Shown: positions 34,601-45,435 of the stretch, piece by piece
Layout of the letters: the number at the start of each line of letters is the position of its first letter
How positions within the stretch are numbered: position 1 is the first letter of the stretch
Assembly (NCBI GenBank): GCA_050084515.1
Contig: CM114272.1
Coordinates: 31,372,001 to 31,436,000, forward strand
Source: Blasia pusilla
Lineage: Eukaryota > Marchantiophyta > Marchantiopsida > Blasiales
DNA length: 64,000 nt
Direction: 5' to 3'
The notes under the pieces: model-generated
Told to the model about the DNA's origin: nothing
Databases searched by the model: none
Seen by the model: the letters and a program-made list of their open reading frames with translations, nothing else
Made by a program: the position numbers and the translations under genes

Positions 34601-35185
34601 TTCAGCAAGGTAGGGGGCATGAGTGGCCATGAGAGAACCTATGACTTTGGAAGTTTGTTGGATAGTGTTGTTGGTCAGAATCGTCTTGTAGGCCTAGAGT
34701 GTGGACCACAAGGCTTTAAGGTCGGCCGCTCCCACAAGAAGCAAGACCATGTGGAGGGAAAGATTCATCCTTTGGGTAATAATCAATGTGCACCTAATCT
34801 ATTAGATTATTCTCTAGTATCTTCCAATGAGTTAGTTGTCAATGCTCTTAAGGATGCTTTGGATGCAACTAGAGTTTTGTTGTGCAAGTTACAAATGTCT
34901 CCTAGAAGTTTGTTGCCTACAGTGAGAAGGAGATGGTGGACCTTTCCTTGGGGAGTAGAAGCTAAGGCATGGCCTCATACAAATATTATGCTCGAGGCTA
35001 CTATCGTTGACGATTCTGAGGAGTTAAGAAAGCATGTAACCACAATAGGGCCACGTCTAGAAGGGGCCTTTCATAAATGGGATGATCGAGAGGATGATCT
35101 GAATCATACCGATGAATGGGTGATGGAGGAAGACACTAATTTTGATGTTGTGATTCACAATACAAGTCTTATGGATGATGCATAG
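31671..35185 (+). pseudogene. Decayed transposase of an unclassified plant DNA transposon
   Basis: Successive plus-strand pieces look like one long protein. A Cys/His segment GHLGCLECTAKYGKP is followed by KHKENNCW (32210-32360). FRVRCTVCGNLHTELC comes next, with H...H (32540-32650), then a CNKCYNSILRE zinc-like segment (33080-33110). A mixed alpha/beta part holds KVIIVNPL, ACRRKLMLEEY and KKLINPMD (33690-34060). A late block, GSDCYEIFFSKVGGMSG (34571 onward), follows, then GRSHKKQ. The GSD.CE.FFS block recurs in transposon-encoded proteins of plants. I cannot name the superfamily or assign catalytic residues. Stops and frameshifts are frequent. Confidence 0.45.
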
Positions 35186-35543
35186 AACTTTGAAATTGAT
35201 GCATCTACACAACTCAAAACTTCAGGCCATGAAGTGAGGCATATTCTAGCATCTATAAACCCACAAGTAACAACAAATCTCAATTCACATAGGACACAAC
35301 TAATTTACAATAGATTGATATTGAAATGGTAATATCGAATATAACATTAACTATGAAGCAAGGGCTAGAACTCATCTATGTATTAGATCCTATTGATAGG
35401 CAAACAATGGATGATTATCTGCAAACGATAATATAGTTCTTGTATTGAGATGTACATATATGTATTCAACATAATTTTGAGTTACATTTTTTGTTGAATA
35501 AGCATTTTTGGTTTATTGATTGATACAATTAGTGGGTGTATGA

Positions 35544-35714
35544 GATAGGCTAGGGGGGTGATGGATTGGCATGATGAGTTTATACTTATTCAGGGGTTCA
35601 ACTCCCTTGCATCACAAAGTTGTTTGTTATGGATGTAGAGGATAGACTATTGGGGTGATGGATTGATAGAATGAGTTTATATTCTTCTAATGATTAGGTT
35701 ACCTTGCATCAAAT
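35544..35714. repeat. Imperfect tandem pair, period about 97 bp
   Basis: Units at 35544 and 35641 share GATAG(G/A)CTA, GGGGTGATGGATTG, ATGAGTTTATA and CCTTGCATCA. Confidence 0.65.
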
Positions 35715-36239
35715 ATTTGGTTTTTGTAACTTATAGCAAGTATTGTGACCTATACCTTATTCATGAACATGGTGGCTAGAAGTGAGAAGTTCTCTTTACT
35801 TCCAAGGGTTTTTTTATTCTTCTAAAAACTTTCCTTGAAAAAGTTTAGGGGCCAAAATTTATGGATTTAGGACATTTCTAAGTAAGAAAGGGGTGCAAAT
35901 TTGTTTCGGGAACTTTAAAGTTAGAGGGTTCAAACCTTAAAACGTGGCAGGTGATGTAGAGGCCTACATATAGTGAGCCCCTCCCCCCCCCAAGATGTGG
36001 TTGAAGTCATCGTAGACCTATTAGAGCAATGTTTGCAACAGAAACTTAATAATTTCACAACTTCATTGTAAAGGAAGCGGCGGAAGAATGAATCCGAACT
36101 CTATCAAGGTTTGTAGATTGGTCAGCCAAATTGGAGCTTAAGACCTAATTCCAAAGCATTCTCAAGTGAAGAGACAAATAATTTTAGTCTCATGTAGAAT
36201 GAGCCATTCCGCCTCCAAGATCAATCCTACGGCCAAAAT

Positions 36240-36465
36240 GAGATCTCGCGGTAGCCCTAAAGTTGACACCGAAATGTGTTGATTTTGACCGCTAGAATCG
36301 GATCTTAATAGCTAATTCCGAAGCATTCAAAACACTAGTTCCAAATGAGCTCCAACACCTTGGATCCCTTGCCTCCATCCCACTCGCAATCCGCAAAGAA
36401 TCTACAAGATCATGTTGGCAGTAGACCTATTGTCGTGGCCTACTCTCCTTGAACGTTAACCTTTG
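36240..36465 (+). repeat. Dispersed repeat family, copy at 36 kb
   Basis: Shares GCCCTAAAGTTGACA, GAATCGGATCTTAA, AGCATTCAAAA, CTAGTTCCAAATGAGCTC and CGCAAAGAATCTA with the units at 50435-51010. No coding frame is seen. Confidence 0.65.
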
Positions 36466-37228
36466 ATGATGAAGCGTGCGTTCAGTAGGACACGCTCTCA
36501 ATGCCGATCTGCATCCAAACACACACTCACATTAGTCGGGTCTAACTTTCCGAGTTCTTGACTCCGCCTCTTATCAAGCTCAACCTTCCTAGTTTTGCAA
36601 TTTACAACACAGGCAAGTCTAGAAAGACTTGGGACAAAGTTTCTGGTCAGCTCAAGAACCTGAAATAGCATTTCATGCTTGGCAGTTCCAACTATCCAAT
36701 GTACATCCAATGAATCCCTAACCAAAACTCACACAAAATGAATCAGGGGTCTGAATCCAAGTGTGGCTCACGAAATCCACTCCCTTGGATTAGGTTTGGG
36801 TTTCGAGTTCCAACGCCAAACTCCCGTTCCATCTCATGCCCTTGAGATGCCATTTGGTGCTCAAAGTAGGGTTCGTGTTCCAAGAATCCTTGGAGATACT
36901 CCCCCTTACTAGTACTTCTGGGAATCACTGGGGTCCCGCTAAATTTAGGGAAAGACAGCCGGGCCCCTCAAATTGGCCCTCAACCCGATTGCTCTCACAA
37001 TCGTTTTCAGCCAATATCTCAGCTTATACTTATGGATTTTCTAAGATCTTCAATGCATTGGAAGCGTCTTGGGATAAGCTTTCCATTGCGCCCTTATTTG
37101 TCCCAAACGGATCTTAGGGCTAAACGTTATGTTCCAAAACACAGTTAAATTCCTAAAACGCTAGTCGTATTCCAAAACTGGTTTTCACCTCTTTGGCAAC
37201 CAACCTTCCAAGACTCAACTCATGATTT

Positions 37229-37683
37229 GTTAAGGGGTCTAATTTCTAGAACTTAACATTAAAAAGGTTTGCGTTTGGTCTAGGTTTCCTAGTCGTGACC
37301 ACTAACGCATAAAATGCACAACTCTGTTCCACGTTTTGTCTCTTGGACTTTTCCATGAGACATTTCTAAAAGCCTCTCCAAAGCGCGATCATTAAAAAGA
37401 TTTGCGTTGATGAGGACATCAATCTTCTAAGGAGGGGTGAGTTTTGCAACCCTCATAACCTAACAAACACCAAATAGACGCCAAGCGGAACATCAAAACT
37501 CTAGTGGACTCACGCTACGATGATCGCGCTTTGGAGAGGCTTTTGGAAAGGTCTCATGGAAAAGTCCAAGAGACAAAACGTGGAACAAAGTTGTGCATTT
37601 CATGTGTTAGTGGTCACGACTAGGAAGCCTAGACCAAAAGCAAACCTTTTTAATATTAAGTTCTGGGAAGTCGACCCCTTAAC
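37229..37683. repeat. 164-bp inverted repeat
   Basis: Arms 37229-37392 and 37520-37683 are the same length without gaps, with about 12 mismatches (roughly 93% identity), around a 127-bp spacer. A transcript would fold into a long near-perfect double strand, a typical source of small RNAs. The repeat may lie inside the 3' LTR zone of the chromovirus at 38.2-42.2 kb. Confidence 0.85.
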
Positions 37684-38300
37684 ACTGAATTGCGTTCTGG
37701 TAGCTAACCCGGAATTCCTCTTCTGGCTTAAGTCTTAGGCTGTCGCTTGCAGCACTTAGATTTATAGCTTTTCCACTTCAATCAACCAAGACCAGTTCCG
37801 CATAACTAATCTAAATTATCAAAATAAGCCAACTAAGTCTGCAACCTAACACTTCATTTACTCACTATTTGTAAAGAATCGCTTGTTTACCTAGCCAATT
37901 TTTACTACTTTTGGATCACTCATATTCTACTTAGGCGCGTCACTAAGTTCACTCATACATTATGAATGAGATCACCAAAACCCCAAGAAAGACTTAACTG
38001 CCCCGCCAATGTTAAGGCGGGCCCAAATGTTAGTACTTCAACATTTGGTCCTCATCTAGATGCCTTATCCGAATACAAGCTCTCACCTCAAATACTCATT
38101 GTTTTGCCTCCTTGACCTACATCCGAAGCATATTAAGAACTACTCATTGCCATGCACTACCAAACTCAAAATCACAATTACTAGCATCGAATCTCCAAAT
38201 CCATACAATTCTTTATTGTAACAACTAAACTTTTCTAGTTACAACAGATTATTGGCCCAAGCTTCCTCGTTATAAGTTATATCCTTTGCTTCACCATGTA

Positions 38301-39600
38301 CTAAAGTATGTGCCTTTCTTGCATCCATTTGAAGTCTTGCAACACCTCTTGCACGTATTCAAGATCTGTCTCCGCAATCCAAGTCGCCTCTTTCACATGG
38401 TAGCCTTTCCACTTGACCAAGTACTCGTACTTGGTGGCTCTACGTCTCAAACGCATAATGGTCTCCACCTCGAACTTTGGCCCCTCATTTTTTATCATTG
38501 GTTGTGGACTCAACACCATCCTTTGTTGCGGACGCGCATTGTCTTAAAGACACTTCTTCAATAATGACACATGGAAAGTTGGGTGAATCTTGAACTCATT
38601 TGACAGCTCCAAAGTATACACATCCTCCAACGGCCTTGCCTTTATCACATACGGTCCAACATACTTAGCTAAAAATTTCACAGACCATTCCTCCGGAAGA
38701 GTGAGATTCTTTACACTCAACCATACTTGTTCCCCAACTTGGAAACTCACTTAGCGCCAACTCTTATTGCCATGCTTCACGTACCTTAGTTGAGCCTTGG
38801 CAAGACTTCTTCTTGCTCGCTCTTATCCTTCTTGCATTTCCACTAACAAACATTCTGCCATTGCTTGATGAGTGTGTGCCGATGTAGCACCCCTCGAAAG
38901 GGCCAAGTCAAGAGGCCCTCCTGGTTGTCTTTGATACGCCAGAAGAAACGGAGATTCTTTAGTTGCAAAATGTTTGGTGGAGTTGTAACAATACTCAACC
39001 ATACTTAGCCACTTTTCTTAATCTTGTTGGTCCGCACTCACGTAATTCCTCAAGTATTGGTTTACGACCAAGCTAACTATTTCTGTTTGCCCATCCGTAC
39101 TAAAGCTGAGTTTGGTCCTGAACCTCTTGAATAGATGTTTCCAAAAGGCACTGGTAAACTTTGGATCTTGATTGGACACAATGCTCCTCGACAATCCATG
39201 AGCTCGCCACCAACTATCCAAGAATAGTCAAGAAGTCGTATAGGCCGTCGTAAAATCTCTTGTTGGCACAAATCTCCCCAACTTGCTAAACCGATCAACT
39301 ATCACAAGTATAGCATGGTATCCCTCAGATTTCGGAAGACTCGTAATTATATCCATGCTTATGCTTTGCAAGGGTCTCTCCGGGATCGGCAAAGGATGAA
39401 GTAAGCCTTCATTCTTTGCATAAGAAACTCTATTCGTTTGACATGTCATGCAGGTCTTCACATATTAAGCAACATCTTCCTTCATGTTGGGTCAGAAGAA
39501 CCTCTTTGCCAAAACAGCAAGAGTGGATTTCTTCCCTTTGTGTCTTGTCAAAGGTCCGTCATGACATTCCACAAACACTTTGGTCCGTAGGTTGCCTTGA
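38301..39600 (-). pseudogene. Integrase and chromodomain of the chromovirus
   Basis: The integrase zinc-binding end reads KTCMTCQTNR (near 39430-39460). The core follows: SMDIITSLP with the first Asp, VIVDRFSKLGRFVP, then SNQDPKFTS with the second Asp, and TDGQTEIVS with the Glu. The piece 38544-38750 carries GPYVIKARP and HPTFHVSLLKKC, the conserved post-core part. The chromodomain (38301-38519) reads YEYLVKWKGYHVKEATWIAE, with the aromatic residues that bind methylated histone tails. Chromodomains guide integration to heterochromatin in this lineage. Frames shift at 39018-39300. Confidence 0.8.
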
Positions 39601-39695
39601 TAGATCTTGATCCGCTTGAACCTTAGCAAACCATGCCTCATACTTAGATTGGCCACCTTCTCGCCCCACTTGAGCTTCCTTAGGTACTCACTCAC

Positions 39696-40906
39696 CTACG
39701 CATCCTTCATGTATCCTTCACAAATCCTTCTTTCTCGGTTTGTTTCATTAGGAAACATTGCTCTCAAGACTTGTGTCATCGATGGCATATGCTCATCTTT
39801 GCGACTTAATGAATCTAGAATGACATTGTCTTTTCCTGGCTTGTGGATTAGCTCCACATTTGTCAGCGCCAAGGTATCATGCCATCGAAGTTGCTTTGGT
39901 CTTAGGCGATCCTGGGTCTCCAAATACTTGACCGAAATGTTATCAATGAATACTCGGACCATCTCCTTTTGGTGTTGCTAAGCTTTTTGCTCTCGTATGC
40001 TATAGGTCTCCCTTTTTGCACCAACATTCTTGCAATGGCAAAATCACTAGCATCAGTGTGCACCTCGAACGATTGGTCGAACTCCGGAATTCAAAACTAG
40101 TTCCTGTAAGAGGATCTCCTTGACTTGATTGAACGCATTATCCACTTCCTCGATCCATGTTGTGTTGGAAAACTTGGCGGTCCAATGTGTGAGGGGTTTC
40201 ACTATTCCCAAAAAGTTTTTCATGTATGTCCGGTAAAATTGGACCGCTCCGTTGAACCTCCTCATCCCCTTCACGGTGGAAGGCAGTTCCCATTCGGCAA
40301 TCCTGCTTACCTTCTCCATGTGTGGACTCACTCCATGCGCACTAACCACATGCCCCAAAAACTCGATCTTCATCAAACCAAATCCACTCTTGTCCACATT
40401 CGCATACAGCTTTTTTGCCTTGAGTTACTCAAACACCGTCTTCAAATATCGAGTGTGCTCTCTAGTGTTTTCGAATAGATGAGTATGTCATCTATGTAGG
40501 TGATGACATACTAATCCATCTCCTGATGAAAGATGGAGTTTTTCAAAGTGGTGAACGTTGGAGGTGCATTACAAAGACTAAAAGGCATTACCACAAACTA
40601 GAACGAACCATATCTCGTCCTACACACAGTCTTCTCTATATCCGCTTTGGTAATCCAAATATGATAATATCCTGATTTCAAGTCAATCCGGATGAAATAC
40701 TTGGCACCTGAAAATTGATCAAAGAGGTCATCCATCGTCACAAGAGAGTAGTTGTTCCTTACAGTCACTTTATTCAGTGTACGGTAATCAACATAGAGTC
40801 TCAACTTTCCATCCTTCTTCTTCACAAAGAGAACGCGCGCTCCATAAGGTGACTTGCTAGTTTGGATGTAACCCCTCTCTAGGAGTTCACCCAACTGTTT
40901 CTTCAA
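39696..40906 (-). pseudogene. Reverse transcriptase and RNase H of the chromovirus
   Basis: RT begins [20 protein letters not shown] and has [13 protein letters not shown], then [10 protein letters not shown] with the first catalytic Asp. YIDD is intact at 40487-40498, preceded by an in-frame stop and a frame change. GMRRFNGAVQFYRTYMKNF (about 40190-40250) is the thumb/connection region. RNase H-like sequence ends HKPGKDNVILDSLSRK (39800-39850), where the family has K.N..ADALSR. At least three frames are used. Confidence 0.8.
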
Positions 40907-42185
40907 CTCAACAAGTTCTCTTGATTCAACCTATATGGCACTTTTGAAGGTGGTTGAGATGTAGGTATCACCTCTATCTTATGATCAACCGCCCTAATAT
41001 GTGGTGGCAACTCAATCGGAAGCTCCTTAGTCAAAACATCTCCAAATTCTTCCATAATTCTCTTGAGTGTTTCAAGGATTTCCCTTGAAGCTGAGTTCTT
41101 ATCTCTGCATCTCGCGCTAGCGTCATCCTCTACTTGTCTCATCAAGAAAAGGAATCCTTTCTCTAACTCAGTCAAACTCGTCCACATGATGGCGTTCACC
41201 AACTTCGTCTTTCTAGGAACCTCACTACCCAATCTGACGTGCATCCATTTCCCATTCACCAGTACACTCAACCTCAAAGTTCTTTGCCTTTGTTCCACCT
41301 CATATGCATCCAAGAACTTGTTCCCCAAGACTCCATCGATTCTGTCCATGTTGCAACTGTGAAATTCTCCTTCAACTCAAATATTCCACATCCCACAACT
41401 AGTCCTAAAACCAACTCTGAGGTCTAGTGAGACTTGCCTCCCACAAAACCAACCCTAATGGGTTCTACTGCCTTAGTGGTGGGCAATCCCAATGCTTTCA
41501 CAATCCTTTATCAACAAGCAACATCACATCGCGATCAGCGATCTTGGATCCTAGGTAAACCAAATTGGGCGTTCTCTTGGTGACTTGGAGAGATGTATTT
41601 AGATCTCCCGCCGATAAGCAGAAAGAGCAATCATACTCGATTTTCTAACCTTGGGCCTCGCACATTCCTTAGCCATATGCTTGGGTTAGCCACAATTGTA
41701 GCAAATCACTGTGGCGTTTGCTTTCTTCTGGTGTGGCGACCCTCTTGGCTTCGTGTTGAGTTCCACTTGCTTTGCTGCTAGGTCAAGAGACCCTCTATGG
41801 TCGCGCTCATCCCCATTCCAAACCTTCTTGAACATACCTTTGTTTTTTGGTAACTTTGAAAAACATTTTGACTCCAAGGGCTTTTGGCTTTGGACCTCGT
41901 CGTCCCCAATCCGCTCCGCTAGCCTCAGAAGCTCCGCGCACATTTTTGGTAGGTGAGGCATAAAGAGGAGGGTTTTTTTGGCGCTCGGCTTGAGTCCACT
42001 TAAGAAGATCACCTTCTTCGTAAACTTATCCGTGGAAAGTGAGTTCATTTGTGCATTGAACTCTCGCACATAAGCCCTAAGGGACCCGCTTTGCCCCAAC
42101 CGCACAAACTCCATGCCATCGCAATATTCTAGATATTCCGGAGTGAATCAATCACCAATCACCATCTTGAACTCTTCCCAAATCA
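40907..42185 (-). pseudogene. gag and protease region of the chromovirus
   Basis: The gag piece (41686-42114, continuing to about 42185) has the retrotransposon gag core, with an LGQSGSLRAYVREF stretch. The CCHC zinc knuckle CYNCG..KHMAKEC lies at 41655-41700 and carries a TAA inside it. After several stops, a piece at 40903-41349 contains LGNKFLDAYE and ends in the RT lead-in KELPIELPPHIRAVDHKIE. The protease active-site triplet was not identified. Confidence 0.65.
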
Positions 42186-42776
42186 AAGTTGTTCCACGGC
42201 ACAAATGTTCTTTGCAATGAGCCGTCCACCAGTAAAGAGCGTTGTCGTGTCGAGAGCCTTTCTTCGAGTAAGGGCATACCTTCTAGTTGCAATAGACTTG
42301 GTTGATGCAAGTGAAACTTTATAAGAAGTTTTACTTTTTCTGTACAAAATTATTATGTAAATCCTCCATTCTCCGACAACAAGACTTACGAATGGTAGTG
42401 CCAAGGCGATCACTTCTTCATAACATGGAATCTCAAAATTCCTAACTATGAAGTTCCTATAATCTACTTTATGTTTGTATACAAGGAAAATAACACAACT
42501 AGTGTTAAACCCTACTCGAGCAGGCCTATTGACGTCCATGGATTGCTATATAAGGATATACAAAATACAATCCCATGTCCGTACTTAACTGTAGGAGAAA
42601 TCATCGGAGTTGTAGATTGCATGACTTGGTTCATGAACGCATCCCCAAAGTAATAAACTAGATAGCGAATGAACCAATGTCTATCTATAAAGAGAATCTT
42701 GACGGGGTACGAGTTAAGGAAAGGAAAATTGGGCAAAATTCGTGCTCCATCCCTATTCATACTTTACGGACATCCT
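42186..42776 (-). mobile_element. Unknown element X, coding-like segment
   Basis: The minus strand has two consecutive open stretches (42512-42760 and 42183-42539). The first contains PVKILFIDRHWFIRYLVYYF. The second contains RPARVGFNTSCVIFLVYKHK. About 80% similar sequence in the same order lies on the plus strand at 53228-53595. I do not recognise the family. The element-2 insertion at 42777-48330 separates this segment from its upstream part at 48331-50350. Confidence 0.55.
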
Positions 42777-43531
42777 TGTCGTGCGTACACATATCGCTAC
42801 ACAACATACATCGCTGGTCACATCTACACCACACAACACCGATCTTCCCCACATACGGGTCGATCCACACATGTAAAAAAATTAACTCATACATCTACAT
42901 GGAGATCATACAACAAAAATAAAGAGTAGTAAAAATGGCACACCCGACCTAAAACTCCACTCCTCAATCTACATCGGTATATCGAGCCTCGTCCACCCTG
43001 TGCTATCAAGGAATCCGGACGCTAGCACCTAGTCCTATCTCCATACATGCAAGAGAGGTGCTCCAACGGCCCAACATAAAAAAGATGGCTTAGGAAAGCC
43101 ACCTTCCTCTCTTATATAGGGTTGGGAAGAGCCAAAAGGCTCTTGCCGTGAAAATAGCCTTCCCCTTGGTAACCTGCGCGCACAGGTTACCAGGGGCGGG
43201 TGACCTGGTCAACAAATCATCCGGCTATGAGAGACCTCAATATGAAAGATGTCAGAAACGACATTCCTGACACAATGGACCTATCCTCAGCCTCATCTGA
43301 CACAGTGGGACAAAGTTATACTCAAGATACTCCATTGGCTCCTACGCCCTCTCCACGATAGATCTCGGCCTATCGGCTACCCAGATGTGACAGTTGTCGT
43401 GCGCATACATATCGCTACACAACATACATCGCTGGTCATATCTACACCACACAACACCAATCTTCCTCACACACAAGTCAATCCACACATGTAAAAAAAT
43501 CAACTCATACATATACATGGAGATCACACAA
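42777..43531 (-). repeat. 3' LTR region of copy 2, with a direct repeat on both sides
   Basis: From right to left: a purine tract AGGGGGCCGG (43533-43542, minus strand); a 139-bp block (43393-43531); a 480-bp block starting TGTCACATCTGGG (43392 to about 42913) that matches the 5' LTR; and a second copy of the 139-bp block (42777-42912) ending GACA. The two short blocks share CGCTACACAACATACATCG. The 5' LTR lacks the short block. Confidence 0.75.
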
Positions 43532-43619
43532 CCGGCCCCCTAGCTGGCAGTTGGATCCCCCCAACTCTAGATAGAAACCATCACATCTCTCTAACATGAC
43601 CTACTACCCTATACACATC

Positions 43620-44340
43620 TCAGACACATCCATCATCCCGTGGGAACCACATCAAGAGGGGGGTTTAGACATGATATATGCGACCCTCGAGAAAAACCAT
43701 CACATACCAACATGGTAGCTGCACCCTCGCAGACCCGCACAACATACATCTCAAGCCTGCAAGTACCACTGCCAAGCTCGGATCCATCGTCCCATCTACG
43801 TTTGGAAGATGACATGGTGCACAATTGCGCACATGATCCTTCCAAACCATACCATCGCGTCCCTCCAACATGAGGACTCCGGTTGGTAATACCTCGCGCA
43901 CACGTTGGATCGTGCGTCCTACAGTGATATCTAGCGTCGTGGGTGCCGCCTGCTGTAACTACATGTAATCTCCAGGATGAAACCTCCTAATCCCGGGATG
44001 ATAACCTCCTCCACGAATGGTCGTGTACCTCAATGTATCTCTATGCTAGGCAATAGCTAAGTTCTCAAAGGCCATAAGCATAACTCTACAAAAAACCTCC
44101 GACCTTTGAGAACATGCTTGTATCCACACATCTGGATCATAAAGATCTAACACCTCTGCCATGTCAGGTCGAATTGTTGCAAGTAAATCTGGCTCTCTCC
44201 CAAAGAGCAAAAAGTACGGTAAAAATGACGCCAAGAATGCCTGCCGACTAAAGCAATGACCCATAGCCAACCATGGCAACTATAGGTCCCACTCCCTCAA
44301 CTGTACCCGCTGCAAGCCATACTTGTGCAATCATCGCAAT
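43620..44340 (-). pseudogene. Integrase C-terminal end and PHD finger of copy 2
   Basis: Matches the frame of copy 3 (60640-61355): LPYFLLFGREPDLLATIRPD (44160-44240), then WKDHVRNCAPCHLPNVDG and RCMLCGSA in the frame of 43665-43901. A frameshift follows, then CEGAATMLVCDGFSRGS and HISCLNPPL in the frame of 43633-43845. The PHD ligand pattern is recognisable, but one Cys is Phe (CDGF). A TGA follows TG, and the last Cys pair (CLRC) comes right after it. Several stops lie upstream of 43901. Confidence 0.7.
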
Positions 44341-45435
44341 CGAGGTCTGTATCTGGAAGGGACAAGGCTCAATGTCGGCCTTCCGTAATCCCAACGCTAA
44401 ATACGCCGTCTTCCCTAACATCAAGGGTTGCGCTCGCGAATCAAGTAGGACGCGTTACGGGTGGTATACCGTCCCCGTCGGACTAACCAAGTGAAATATT
44501 GTAGCTCGGTTATCCAGTAACTCTACTCCAGGTGTCACTACTGCTCGCTCTATGGCCGGTCGAGCTAGCATATCTACCAACTTCGCCGCCGCCGCATGCC
44601 ATGACTTTGTGGGGAACGTCCTGAGCACCGGGTCTGAGGGCAAGTCCACCACCTCCTCAACTACCTCTGAACAAGAAGAATTCATCTCTCCATGCTCACA
44701 CAACGTGGCGGCCAGCCGGAACACCTCAACTGGTCCAACTCCCAACGTCGCCAACTCTATGGCGGAAAATAGTGGAGTCTGACTTACTTTGGTGGCCACC
44801 TCTAACACTATGGTTGACACTGACTCCACTCGAGCCAGCATAGGAGTTGTCACTCCAACTCCTCGTGACGTTGGCATAGGTGCCTGAGCTATAGGCATCG
44901 CTGGTCGTTGAGGCACCATCGATGGTATGTGCAGTGCCTCCGACAATGTGAATGACTGTGGAACCCTGGCCTGCCGCCCATCGGTCCCCTCTGGTGGGTC
45001 AATCTCAACTCCATCTCTCGGTGGATTGGTGCCTCTCGTAGCACCCCGAGTCATCACTGCAGCTACCTCAACCTGGGCTACACTACACATAAACCCCATA
45101 CTAGCGAGATCCTCACTCGGGTTAGGGTAAGAGGTAGAAGCTAGAGTCACACTAGCTGCTCGCAGCTTCGTTCCTTCCCTAAGCTGCATCATCGTCATGG
45201 CAGCAATCCTCTGCTCCAACTGATCGATGAGTGAGAGAAGTGTCGACTCTGGTGCTCCTGCTCCATCTCCTCTGGCTGGTGGTGGTCCTCTACCACCACG
45301 TCTAGGAAAGACTCCCTGACCTCCTCCACGAAGACCGCCCCTAGGCCCTCGGCCGACCTCTGGACGTGCCTCTTGGCAAAGGTCAAAACATCTATCCCTA
45401 GTGTGACCATATCTGTGCCAATAGTCACACTAGGG
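44341..45435 (-). pseudogene. gag C-terminal region and start of protease of copy 2
   Basis: The same frame as the gag pieces upstream continues for 254 open codons (44455-45219). It has PVEVFRLAATLCEHGE and ARPAIERAV, shared with copy 1. After one TAG it reaches the protease strand VLLDS with AQPLMLGK, where the catalytic triplet DSG is DSR (44434-44442). The protease stops after about 35 residues at the deletion junction. Confidence 0.7.

Larger units (their letters stand above)
35186..37228. other. Repeat-rich spacer
   Basis: No gene recognised. A 97-bp imperfect tandem pair lies at 35544-35714, and a copy of the dispersed repeat family also found at 50.4-51.0 kb lies at 36240-36465. Confidence 0.4.
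38200..42185 (-). mobile_element. Ty3/gypsy chromovirus, 5'-truncated
   Basis: In order on the minus strand: gag (from 42185), zinc knuckle, protease region, RT, RNase H, integrase and chromodomain (to 38301), the layout of plant chromoviruses. The gag N-terminus and 5' LTR are missing, because sequence of element X begins at about 42186. A 3' LTR should begin near 38246 (TGTTGTAAC on the minus strand), but its far end and a second copy were not found. Numerous stops show it is dead. Confidence 0.8.

Noticed and set aside
38246-38260. Start of a chromovirus 3' LTR at TGTTGTAAC
   Set aside because: Plausible by position, but no second LTR copy, convincing polypurine tract or target duplication could be found, so it is not listed as a separate feature.
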